Assembly: GCA_965214945.1 (NCBI GenBank) | Contig: OZ244029.1 | Coordinates: 186,001 to 250,000, forward strand | DNA: 64,000 nt | DNA from: JAAXHB01 sp965214945 | Lineage (GTDB): Bacteria; Actinomycetota; Acidimicrobiia; Acidimicrobiales; Aldehydirespiratoraceae | Reading direction: 5' to 3' | Part shown: positions 7,987 to 15,359 of the stretch, piece after piece | Position numbering within the stretch: the stretch's first letter is position 1 | Layout: every line of letters begins with the position of its first letter | The notes under the pieces: model-generated | Database searches by the model: none | What the model was told of the DNA's origin: nothing | Seen by the model: only the letters and a program-made list of their open reading frames with translations | Translations under genes and position numbers: made by a program

Positions 7987-9422
7987 CGTGGGCGGTCTGA
8001 ACGCTCGCTCGCGCCGTCGGGGGCAGGCTCGTCAGCTTCACCTGAAGCGGGCACGTCGACGCGCCGCGCCCGGAACTCTGGGCCGCACTGAGCCCCGCGG
8101 AGTTCGTTCTCAGAGGCCAAGCCCGCCGATGCCAGCAAGACCATCGCGATGTCGATGGGCACACGGTAACGAGTCAACCCGAATGTGAGCGCAGCCGTGA
8201 CGATAACCAGCGGCCATTGCGCAAGCAGAGGCGTGAGCCGCTGTCCGGCCCGGCGCAGCCGCCAGGCACCGACGGCTGCTGGGACGACCAGCAGGTAGTA
8301 CAGGATCAATCCGGCAGTGGATGGCGCCCGCCAACGCCCCTCGAGCCTCCAGGCCCAGCCCAAAGTGTCGCGCACGCGATAGACCTCCAGGACTCTCCCG
8401 ACTCGGGCGAGCATCACCTGCGGGTAGCGTCTGAAGTTGTCGCCTATGTAGTCGAGCGCTGCGCGGCGGTTGAACGAGTCGATCGCAGATTCGTCATAGA
8501 CTGGTCTCTCTGCGGCGGGCAGCGAAGTAACGCCGGGGAAGGCGTCCTCATAGTCGTCCCAGAGGCCGAGTTCAGTGAAACAGTCGGCCCAGTAGCCGAT
8601 GCTGGGCCCGCTCCAAGCGGTGTCGCACGATCCGGCGATCAGCACGCTGCCCGACGCCGAGGTGAGCGTGACGGGATGCGAGAAGCGCAGGTTGTTGTAG
8701 GTCAGCCAAGGCGACACAACCAGAAGCGCCGCGGCCCCGCCTATCGCCAGGTGACACAGCCGCTCGCGCAGCGCCCGGGCGCTCCCCAGCAGCGTCAGCG
8801 GCACCAACAACACCACCGTAAGTAGGGCGGCTTCGGCTCTCACCAGCGCGGCGACTGCGATGACGGCGCCCGCGCCCGCGGCCGCGCGGCGCGACGGCCG
8901 GGCCGCGTAACCGCAGGCGGTCGCGATCACAGCCGTCACCGTCGGCTGGTACAACGATTCCGACATCAGCATGGCGTCGTTGATCCAAAGAAGCGGATGG
9001 AGGGCGGCCAGCGCCCCGGCCAACCAGCCCGCCCTAGCGCCAGCAAGGCTCCGGGCGAGCATGGCGATCAGCACGACAGTGCCCGCGCCCATAAGCGACG
9101 CGAGCGCTCGCTGCCAGGTGACAGTGTCGAAGCCGATCCGCGACCAGGCGCCGAGAAGCAGCGAGAACAGCGGCGGGTCGCCAGCGGAGTTGACGAGCCG
9201 CCCGGTTGAAAGATGCTCCAGAGGGTGCTTGAAGAAATGGCCCTGCGCGATCAGGCGGCCCTGCAGGAACTGGTAGAGCACGTCTCCGTTGATGCGGAAG
9301 CATCCGGGCTCCGCGACGCCAGCGTCGCAGACGGGACGAGCCTTCAGCACCACGTAGAGCCTCAGCGCCAGAGCGGCCGCTGCGATGCCCGCCGTGACGG
9401 GCCACCACCTGTTCGGCTTCAT
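7983..9422 (-). CDS. GT39-like integral membrane glycosyltransferase (copy 1)
   Basis: 479 residues with about ten hydrophobic helices, matching ArnT/PMT-type (GT-C) enzymes that use polyprenyl-phosphate sugars. The first external loop carries acidic residues (INGDVLYQ, AGDPPLFSLLLG) where the catalytic Asp/Glu lies in this fold. MLMSESLYQPT after helix 3 is shared with copy 2. The start ATG overlaps the stop of the copy-2 gene (ATGA). The C-terminal tail of about 50 residues is hydrophilic and unconserved. The acceptor is unknown. Confidence 0.82.
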   Translation of the reverse strand: MKPNRWWPVTAGIAAAALALRLYVVLKARPVCDAGVAEPGCFRINGDVLYQFLQGRLIAQGHFFKHPLEHLSTGRLVNSAGDPPLFSLLLGAWSRIGFDTVTWQRALASLMGAGTVVLIAMLARSLAGARAGWLAGALAALHPLLWINDAMLMSESLYQPTVTAVIATACGYAARPSRRAAAGAGAVIAVAALVRAEAALLTVVLLVPLTLLGSARALRERLCHLAIGGAAALLVVSPWLTYNNLRFSHPVTLTSASGSVLIAGSCDTAWSGPSIGYWADCFTELGLWDDYEDAFPGVTSLPAAERPVYDESAIDSFNRRAALDYIGDNFRRYPQVMLARVGRVLEVYRVRDTLGWAWRLEGRWRAPSTAGLILYYLLVVPAAVGAWRLRRAGQRLTPLLAQWPLVIVTAALTFGLTRYRVPIDIAMVLLASAGLASENELRGAQCGPEFRARRVDVPASGEADEPAPDGASERSDRPR

Positions 9423-10792
9423 CCCGGCTGGCTGAGAGAGGCGCGCGGGCTTTGTCGAGCGAGACCTCGTCGCGCGAGTTCTGGCGCCGTGTCGACCGCG
9501 GTGCGAGCGACGCGGCTGGCGGCATTATGGCCGGCTCTCCGAGGCAGCCAACGGTCGGCCAGCGCGCCGGCAGCGACCGCAGCAAGCACGATCACGGACA
9601 CATCGGCGCCGACCCGGTAGCGGGTAACGCCGAAAGAGACGGCCGCGGCGATCACCGCGGTCGCGATCATGGCCAGCGGCGCAAGCAGCTGGCCAGCGCG
9701 GCGTCGCAGCGTCACTGCTCCCACCACAGCGAGCATCGAGGCGGCCCAGTGCGCCCACAGTCCGAGCTGCACATGCGAGGGGATCCGCCGCTCGAACAGC
9801 GCGTCGAAGTCTGCGGTCTGAAAGGGGCGGAACAACCCAAAGAGCCTGCCAACACGTGCTGCGGCCACTTTCGGTGTCTCTGCCAAGTGCCCTGCAACGT
9901 ACTCCCGAGCCGCGGCCATCTTGCTGGCACCGATCACTGATTCGTCTCCGTCGGGCCAGGCGGTCTGGTCGCAGTCCCTGTGCCAATAGCCGATAAACGT
10001 CCCGGAGTACGTGAGATCACAGTTACCCATCTCCATCACGAAGCCGGCACCCGTCGACAGCAGCGTCGTCTCGTTGAAGACTGCCAGATTGCGACCAACC
10101 CAGGGCGCCATGATCAACGCGGCCACCGCCGCCCCTGCCAGCAGCCGACCGAACTTCGCGGACAAGCTGATCCCACGTCTTGTGAGCACTAGCGGGACCA
10201 TCAGCAGCGGGAACAACAGCACCGTCTCACTGCGCGTCAGGGCGCCCGCGGCGAGCACCGCCGACAGCGCCACAATCCGTCTCGGGGTGGGATTCTCGGC
10301 CGCTCGCTGCGCCGCGAGCAGTGACGCCGCAGCGATCGGGATGTACAGCGATTCCGACAGGATCAGCCCGTCGTTCATCCACAGCGGCGGATATGCGGCA
10401 ACCCCGAAGGCTGCCAGCGCTGCAGTTCGGCTGCCCGCGAGCCGGTGGACTACAAGCGCGGCTGGCACCACAGCGGACGCGCTCACCAGACCCGACGCCA
10501 GCCGGTGCCAAAGTGCGGTGTCGGCGCCGAGCATCGACCAGCCGGCCAGGTACAGCGAGTACAGCGGCGGATGGGCCGCCGAGGGCATTTCGGCACCGGT
10601 CGCGCCGAAAGTGAATGGGTTGACGAAGCCTCGGCCACCTGCCAGCAGGTTGGCAGTCTCGTGGTAGAAGAAGTTGTCGCTGAGCCCCAGCGGCAGATCG
10701 CGGTAGTAGCGCAGGGTCACGAACCACCGCAGCGCGACGGCCAGCGCGAAAGCTACGGCCACCCAGACCGCTAAGTGTCTCGAGCGCGGCAC
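9419..10792 (-). CDS. GT39-like integral membrane glycosyltransferase (copy 2)
   Basis: 457 residues, a clear paralogue of the next gene in the operon. It shares LWMNDGLILSESLYIPI, the ALTRSETVLL segment, LTRRGISL-type loops and the C-terminal FGVTRYRVGADV element. The external loop LSDNFFYHETANLL and AHPPLYSLYLAGW hold the putative catalytic acidic residue. The start is GTG 10792, with TAGCAT 6 nt upstream, so a leaderless transcript probably begins the sub-operon here. The tandem pair suggests two successive sugar additions to one surface glycan or lipid. Confidence 0.82.
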   Translation of the reverse strand: MPRSRHLAVWVAVAFALAVALRWFVTLRYYRDLPLGLSDNFFYHETANLLAGGRGFVNPFTFGATGAEMPSAAHPPLYSLYLAGWSMLGADTALWHRLASGLVSASAVVPAALVVHRLAGSRTAALAAFGVAAYPPLWMNDGLILSESLYIPIAAASLLAAQRAAENPTPRRIVALSAVLAAGALTRSETVLLFPLLMVPLVLTRRGISLSAKFGRLLAGAAVAALIMAPWVGRNLAVFNETTLLSTGAGFVMEMGNCDLTYSGTFIGYWHRDCDQTAWPDGDESVIGASKMAAAREYVAGHLAETPKVAAARVGRLFGLFRPFQTADFDALFERRIPSHVQLGLWAHWAASMLAVVGAVTLRRRAGQLLAPLAMIATAVIAAAVSFGVTRYRVGADVSVIVLAAVAAGALADRWLPRRAGHNAASRVARTAVDTAPELARRGLARQSPRASLSQPG

Positions 10793-10883
10793 GCGCCGAT
10801 GCTAGGCACCGTCCGTCTAACGCCCGTCGCGCGACCGCTCCAGGGTCGTCAGGCCGTCGGACGGTCGTCAATCACCTCGGAGT

Positions 10884-12029
10884 TCAGAAGGCGTCCATGT
10901 CGAGCAGTTCGAAGGTGTCGAGCAAGATGGCATCCTGATCGATGCGGGTGTCGAGGCTGCGGACGATGAGGTTCAGCGGACTCGGTTGCAGCCTGCGCGG
11001 CGGCGACAGCCCGCGCACTCTCACCGAGCCGTTGAAGCCCGCGTAAACGGCGAACACGCTGCGCTCGCGCCGTGCGATTGCCGCAATCGTGCCGGTGGCC
11101 TCAATCGGCGCCGCGTTGCGGTCCGAGCCCGACGCGGCAGCTGCCAGCGGAAACAGCTTGAGCACCGCGGTGGCTGGCATCTTGGCATGGCGCGTCCTGG
11201 TGGTGACCGCAGCCAAGTCGTCTGCGATGTGCACCCGGTAGCGGACGTACGGGCAGGCCAGCCGCCAGCGCAGCACATCCGAAGCCCAGTCGGTGGACCA
11301 TCCGCTCACCTGGTGTCGATCGACCATGCTGGCGAAGTCGCAGAAGTCGACGGATTCAAGCCAGCGCGGCGTGACCTCTGCCGATGCGATGCGCTGACGC
11401 CGCCCGAGGTATCCCGCTGTGGAAGGCACGAGACGCACCGGCAGCGGCCCCACCAGTCGCCATCCCATGTACTTCACCACCGGCCCGGTGGACTTGGCGT
11501 TGGTTACGCCCAGTACGAACGACCGTCCGGCTGCGCCGGCCTCGGCATAGATCTCCAACCCCAGACGCGTGAAGTGGCGTGCCCTCTGATAGCCGCTGCG
11601 GGTGACGGCATGCTGCGACCAGGCTCCGTCGCTGCGTGCTCCCTCGGGGCCCCGATAGCGCCTCGGCATGATCAGGTAATGCGCCACTAGCATAGGTCTG
11701 TCGCTGTGTCCGACTTCTGTGTAGTGGTAGCGCTCCCACGCCCGGCCCAGCGGGTTGTCGCGGTAGCACCAGCGCAGGTATGCGGTGTCGTCGGCCAGCC
11801 TGGGATCTGGCAGCTCGGCGCGCAGCAGCTGGGTGGCGTCGCGCAGCAACACCGCATCACGGGCCGCATCGCCGTCCTCGGAGGTGTCGGTGCCGCCGGA
11901 GGCACAGCCGTCGACCGTCCATCCGTCCACGCCGTCGGCTGTGCGCGCCCCGAGGCGGCGGGGATCGATCCCCTGATCCGCAGTCACACCGCTGCCATGC
12001 ACGGCTGCGCCTGGACGCGGCCAGCCCAT
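10884..12029 (-). CDS. GNAT-like acetyltransferase, probably for a surface glycan
   Basis: 381 residues. The middle part has the GNAT pattern: LVAHYLIMPRRYRG, then TRSGYQRARHFTRLGLEIY and AGRSFVLGVTNAKSTGPVVKYMGW, resembling acyl-CoA N-acyltransferases of polysaccharide loci (FemAB-like or Acetyltransf_9). The first 50 residues are low complexity, so the real start may lie inside; ATG 12029 sits only 11 nt from the tRNA-Leu gene. 91 nt separate it from the GT39 genes. Substrate unknown. Confidence 0.65.
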   Translation of the reverse strand: MGWPRPGAAVHGSGVTADQGIDPRRLGARTADGVDGWTVDGCASGGTDTSEDGDAARDAVLLRDATQLLRAELPDPRLADDTAYLRWCYRDNPLGRAWERYHYTEVGHSDRPMLVAHYLIMPRRYRGPEGARSDGAWSQHAVTRSGYQRARHFTRLGLEIYAEAGAAGRSFVLGVTNAKSTGPVVKYMGWRLVGPLPVRLVPSTAGYLGRRQRIASAEVTPRWLESVDFCDFASMVDRHQVSGWSTDWASDVLRWRLACPYVRYRVHIADDLAAVTTRTRHAKMPATAVLKLFPLAAAASGSDRNAAPIEATGTIAAIARRERSVFAVYAGFNGSVRVRGLSPPRRLQPSPLNLIVRSLDTRIDQDAILLDTFELLDMDAF

Positions 12030-12039
12030 CTCATCGCTG

Positions 12040-12124
<85 letters not shown>

Positions 12125-12182
12125 GTGCGGTGCTACGGTGCCCATCTTCAAGGCGCGCAAGCCCTGCGAGGCTATCGCCAAA

Positions 12183-12238
12183 GCCTGAGGAGCCGCACCG
12201 TGCGGCCCGGCTCGGCCACGCCCGCCGCCCCCTCAGGC
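12183..12238. repeat. Nested inverted repeats upstream of the kinase gene
   Basis: Arms gcctgagg and cctcaggc (8 bp) enclose a smaller hairpin (ccgca/tgcgg). They lie between tRNA-Leu and the PASTA kinase. Possible RNA structure or protein site; no coding frame is seen. Confidence 0.3.
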
Positions 12239-12303
12239 ACCGCTGCGGTACAGCCATGAGGCTATTCGGTGAATCGTGTCGCTCCGGTAGACTGAATTAG
12301 ATT

Positions 12304-14655
12304 ATGTCCGACCAGGGACCTACCGTCTTCAGGGGCCGGTATCAACTGTTGCGCCTGCTGGCGCGGGGCGGGATGGCGGACGTCTATCTCGCCCGCGATG
12401 TGGCGCTCGACCGCCCCGTGGCGATCAAGGTGCTGATGGCGGAGTTCGCCGAAGACCCGAGCTTCGTGGAGCGTTTCCGCAGGGAGGCCAAGGCGGCCGC
12501 CAACCTCAACCACCCCAACATCGTGGGGATTTACGACTGGGGTCAGGAGCACGGCACCTACTACATCGTGATGGAATACGTGGAGGGGCGCAGCTTCGCC
12601 GACGTGCTGCGATCCACGGGGCCGCTTCACCCCGACCGAGCCGCGGAGATCGCCTTCGATGTGGCCGCAGCGCTGTCATGCGCCCACACAGCGGGGATCG
12701 TCCACCGCGATGTGAAACTGGGAAACGTCATAGTCAGCGACGACGGCCAGGTGAAGGTCGCCGACTTCGGCATCACCACCACCTTGGCTCGGCGTGCCGG
12801 GGACACCCTCACCCAGATCGGCTCGGTGATGGGAACGGCCACCTACTTCTCGCCCGAACAGGCCCGGGGCCAGCCTCTCGACGGCCGGTCCGACCTCTAC
12901 TCGCTGGGGGTGGTGCTGTACGAGCTGATAGTCGGCCAGCCGCCGTTCACGGCCGACAGCGCTACCGCTGTGGCCGTCAAGCACGTTCAGGATGCGCCGG
13001 TGCCCCCCAGCCGCCGGGGTGCCGTGATCGCCGACTCGCTGGAGATGATGATCCTCAAGCTGCTGGCCAAGAACCCCGCCAATCGCTATCCGGAGGCCGC
13101 CGACCTCCAAGCCGACCTGACCCGCTACCTCAGCGGCGCTCGCACTCTGCCGCGGGCGGTCACCCCTGCCTCGCCGAAAGCCAGCTCCGGCGGCCGGGCG
13201 CCGGGCAGCGCTGTGGCGCAGAGAGCGCCTCACCCGTCGGCCCAGGCGCCCGGACGGCCGGCTGCCGGCCCGCCGCGGCCGCCCTCTAAGGCACCGAGCG
13301 GCGGCCCGAGGAGCGGCGCCCCGAGCGCTGGCAGCCCCCCTCTTGGGAGGCGCCGTCCGCCGCGCCCTGTGCCTTCCAGCCGTCCTCCTAGGTCGGGCCG
13401 TCCTCCTAGGTCGGGTGGGCCTCCTGGGTCGGGTGGGCCTCCTAGGGCAGGCGGGCCTCCTGGGTCGGGTGGGCCTCCTAGGGCAGGCGGTCCTGCAGCA
13501 GCTGGCGCTCCGAACCGCAGGCCGCCAGACGCCCGGACGCGCACTCGCCGAGTGCCTGCTCAGGGCGCGCCGCCCGGAGGGCAGCCTCAGTACGCCCCGC
13601 CCGCCTATTACTACGAGGAGGTGCACCGATCCGACACCTGGAAGCGCACCGCTTTGATGCTGATCGGGCTGGCGGCGCTGCTGTCGATTCTGGGCTTTTT
13701 GGTGGTGCGCTTCTATGAGGAACTCGGACTGGGCGACGACAGCCCGGCCGAGGTCGTCGGCGACGGTGCGCCGACGCTGGTGGAGGTGCCCGACCTGAGC
13801 GGTCTCGGCTTGCTCGAAGCCGAGAACCGGGTGCGAGAACTCGGGCTGGGCATCGACCTGAGCTACCGCGTCAACACCGGCGTTCCAGAAAACACCGTGT
13901 TCTCCCAAGTGCCGCCCCCCGGGCAACGGCTGGAAGCCGGAGAGGTCGTATCGGTGACCGTCAGCCAGGGCGAGATACCGCGCGTGCCGCCGGTGACCGG
14001 ACGCAACAGCACTGACGCCCGGATGATCCTCGAGAGCAGCGGGTACGTCGTAATCGAGGTCAAAGAGACCAACCAGGCCGAGGCGGGAATAGTGGTGCGC
14101 CAGGAGCCGGCCAGTCGCACTGAGCTGATTCCGGGTGAGGCCGTCACCATCACCGTCTCCACCGGGCCGGGGCAGATCTTCGTGCCCGATGTGCGTGGCA
14201 AGACTCCCATCGAGGCGTTCCGAGTGCTTAATGGGCTGGGTTTCAGCCCCAAAGAGCGCTACGAGTCTTCCGAGACCGTCCCTGAGGGCGCAGTGATCGA
14301 GACTGAGCCAATTGTCGGAACGCCGATGAACCCTCAGAGTCAGATCATCGTGATCATCTCCGACGGACTGCCGGTGGTGGCCGTACCGGACGTGCGAGGC
14401 CTGCTGTTCGACACAGGGCGGCTCACCTTGGAGCGGTCAGGGCTGGTGGTCGGCACTGTGACCTTCGAGTCGGTGGATCCGGGTTCGCCCGACATCAGCC
14501 GGATACTCGAGCAGACACCGCCGCCCAACCAGGAGACGCAACAGGGCACGATCGTCAACCTGGTGGTGGGCGCGCCCGCCGAGCCGGAACCTGACCCCAC
14601 CGAGACGACCGCGCCCGCCGAGAGCACTACCACTGTCGACCCGGCAGCGCCCTGA
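12304..14655 (+). CDS. PASTA-domain serine/threonine protein kinase (PknB-like)
   Basis: 783 residues. The Hanks kinase domain (13-275) is complete: GRGGMADVYLA loop variant, Lys42 in VAIKV, HRD at 134-136, DFG at 154-156. Residues 285-435 are a Pro/Gly/Ser/Arg-rich juxtamembrane tail containing an 18-bp DNA repeat. One transmembrane helix (446-466) follows, then four PASTA units (VEVPDLSGL, PRVPPVTGR, IFVPDVRGK, VAVPDVRGL starts), which bind peptidoglycan or lipid II. Such kinases control cell wall growth and division. The usual partners (pbpA, rodA, pstP, FHA genes) are not next to it. TAGACT lies 10 nt before the ATG and no ribosome site is seen. Confidence 0.95.
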   Translation: MSDQGPTVFRGRYQLLRLLARGGMADVYLARDVALDRPVAIKVLMAEFAEDPSFVERFRREAKAAANLNHPNIVGIYDWGQEHGTYYIVMEYVEGRSFADVLRSTGPLHPDRAAEIAFDVAAALSCAHTAGIVHRDVKLGNVIVSDDGQVKVADFGITTTLARRAGDTLTQIGSVMGTATYFSPEQARGQPLDGRSDLYSLGVVLYELIVGQPPFTADSATAVAVKHVQDAPVPPSRRGAVIADSLEMMILKLLAKNPANRYPEAADLQADLTRYLSGARTLPRAVTPASPKASSGGRAPGSAVAQRAPHPSAQAPGRPAAGPPRPPSKAPSGGPRSGAPSAGSPPLGRRRPPRPVPSSRPPRSGRPPRSGGPPGSGGPPRAGGPPGSGGPPRAGGPAAAGAPNRRPPDARTRTRRVPAQGAPPGGQPQYAPPAYYYEEVHRSDTWKRTALMLIGLAALLSILGFLVVRFYEELGLGDDSPAEVVGDGAPTLVEVPDLSGLGLLEAENRVRELGLGIDLSYRVNTGVPENTVFSQVPPPGQRLEAGEVVSVTVSQGEIPRVPPVTGRNSTDARMILESSGYVVIEVKETNQAEAGIVVRQEPASRTELIPGEAVTITVSTGPGQIFVPDVRGKTPIEAFRVLNGLGFSPKERYESSETVPEGAVIETEPIVGTPMNPQSQIIVIISDGLPVVAVPDVRGLLFDTGRLTLERSGLVVGTVTFESVDPGSPDISRILEQTPPPNQETQQGTIVNLVVGAPAEPEPDPTETTAPAESTTTVDPAAP
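13384..13491 (+). repeat. 18-bp tandem repeat, six units, inside the kinase gene
   Basis: Six imperfect 18-nt units of the type cctcct(a/g)gg(t/g)c(g/a)gg(t/c)gg(g/t). They encode alternating PPRSGG, PPGSGG and PPRAGG hexapeptides in the cytoplasmic tail. All units are in frame. Confidence 0.9.
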
Positions 14656-14673
14656 GCGGGCTGCTGCCGGCCG

Positions 14674-15318
14674 TCAGCGGCAGCGGTCCAAAAAGTTGGA
14701 GAGCAGGTCGTGGCCCGAGGTGGTGAGCACCGACTCGGGGTGGAACTGGACGCCTTCCAGATCGTGTTCGCGATGGCGCAGGCCCATCACCAGGCCGTTG
14801 TCGGCTGTGGCGGAGATCTCCAGCGTGTCTGGCACCGACAACCGGTCAACGACAAGCGAGTGATACCGGGTGGCCTTAAGCGGCTCGGGGAGGCCCTTGA
14901 AGACGCCTAGGCCGTCGTGGCTGATCATCGACGTCTTGCCATGCATCACCTCCGGCGCGCGCACGACCGCGGCACCGAAGGCTTCAGCTATGCATTGCAG
15001 GCCTAGGCAAACGCCGAGGATGGGCGTTTCGCCGCTGAGTTCCGCTAACACGTCGTTGCTGACTCCGGCGTCGCGGGGATGCCCCGGGCCGGGGCTTATG
15101 AGGATCCCGTCGGGCGCAGATTCCCGGATCTGTGCTGCGGTCACTGCATCGTGACGGTGGACCACGGGATCGGCCCCGAGTTCTCCCAGGTACTGCACGA
15201 GGATGTACACGAACGAGTCGTAGTTGTCTATTACGACGATCCGAGGCGCGCCACCCACCGTGGCGTCAGACTCGGCGGGGGCGGTGCCCGACGCCCGCAG
15301 CTCGACGGAGGCCTTCAC
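14674..15318 (-). CDS. trpG: Anthranilate / aminodeoxychorismate synthase glutamine amidotransferase (TrpG/PabA)
   Basis: 214 residues. This glutaminase subunit feeds ammonia to chorismate-using synthases for tryptophan or folate. IVVIDNYDSFVY opens the domain; the Cys is in ILGVCLGLQCIAEAFG; HGKTS and the HSLVVD segments follow; the His-Pro-Glu of the triad is in VQFHPESV. The large subunit gene is not adjacent, so TrpG and PabA cannot be told apart and one protein may serve both. The start GTG 15318 is supported by TAGCCT 7 nt upstream; GTG 15258 is an alternative. The 3' end converges on the kinase gene with an 18-nt gap. Confidence 0.88.
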   Translation of the reverse strand: MKASVELRASGTAPAESDATVGGAPRIVVIDNYDSFVYILVQYLGELGADPVVHRHDAVTAAQIRESAPDGILISPGPGHPRDAGVSNDVLAELSGETPILGVCLGLQCIAEAFGAAVVRAPEVMHGKTSMISHDGLGVFKGLPEPLKATRYHSLVVDRLSVPDTLEISATADNGLVMGLRHREHDLEGVQFHPESVLTTSGHDLLSNFLDRCR

Positions 15319-15319
15319 C

Positions 15320-15351
15320 CCAGCGAGGCTAGGAGTGTTGCGCCTCGCTGG
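15320..15351 (-). promoter_or_regulatory. Hairpin overlapping the trpG -10 box
   Basis: A perfect 10-bp inverted repeat (15320-15329 / 15342-15351) with a 12-nt loop, filling the gap between the Fe-S oxidoreductase stop and the trpG start. The minus-strand TAGCCT (15331-15326) lies partly in one arm. It could terminate the upstream transcript, act as an operator, or both; there is no U tract. Confidence 0.45.
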
Positions 15352-15359
15352 TGCCCTGC

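Noticed and set aside
12183..12238. Riboswitch or small RNA upstream of the kinase
   Set aside because: Only nested short inverted repeats are visible; no known riboswitch core could be matched, and the kinase promoter lies downstream of it.
12676..13926. Long minus-strand open frame (416 codons) opposite the kinase gene
   Set aside because: Antisense shadow of high-GC coding DNA; composition is Arg/His-rich low complexity with no domain.
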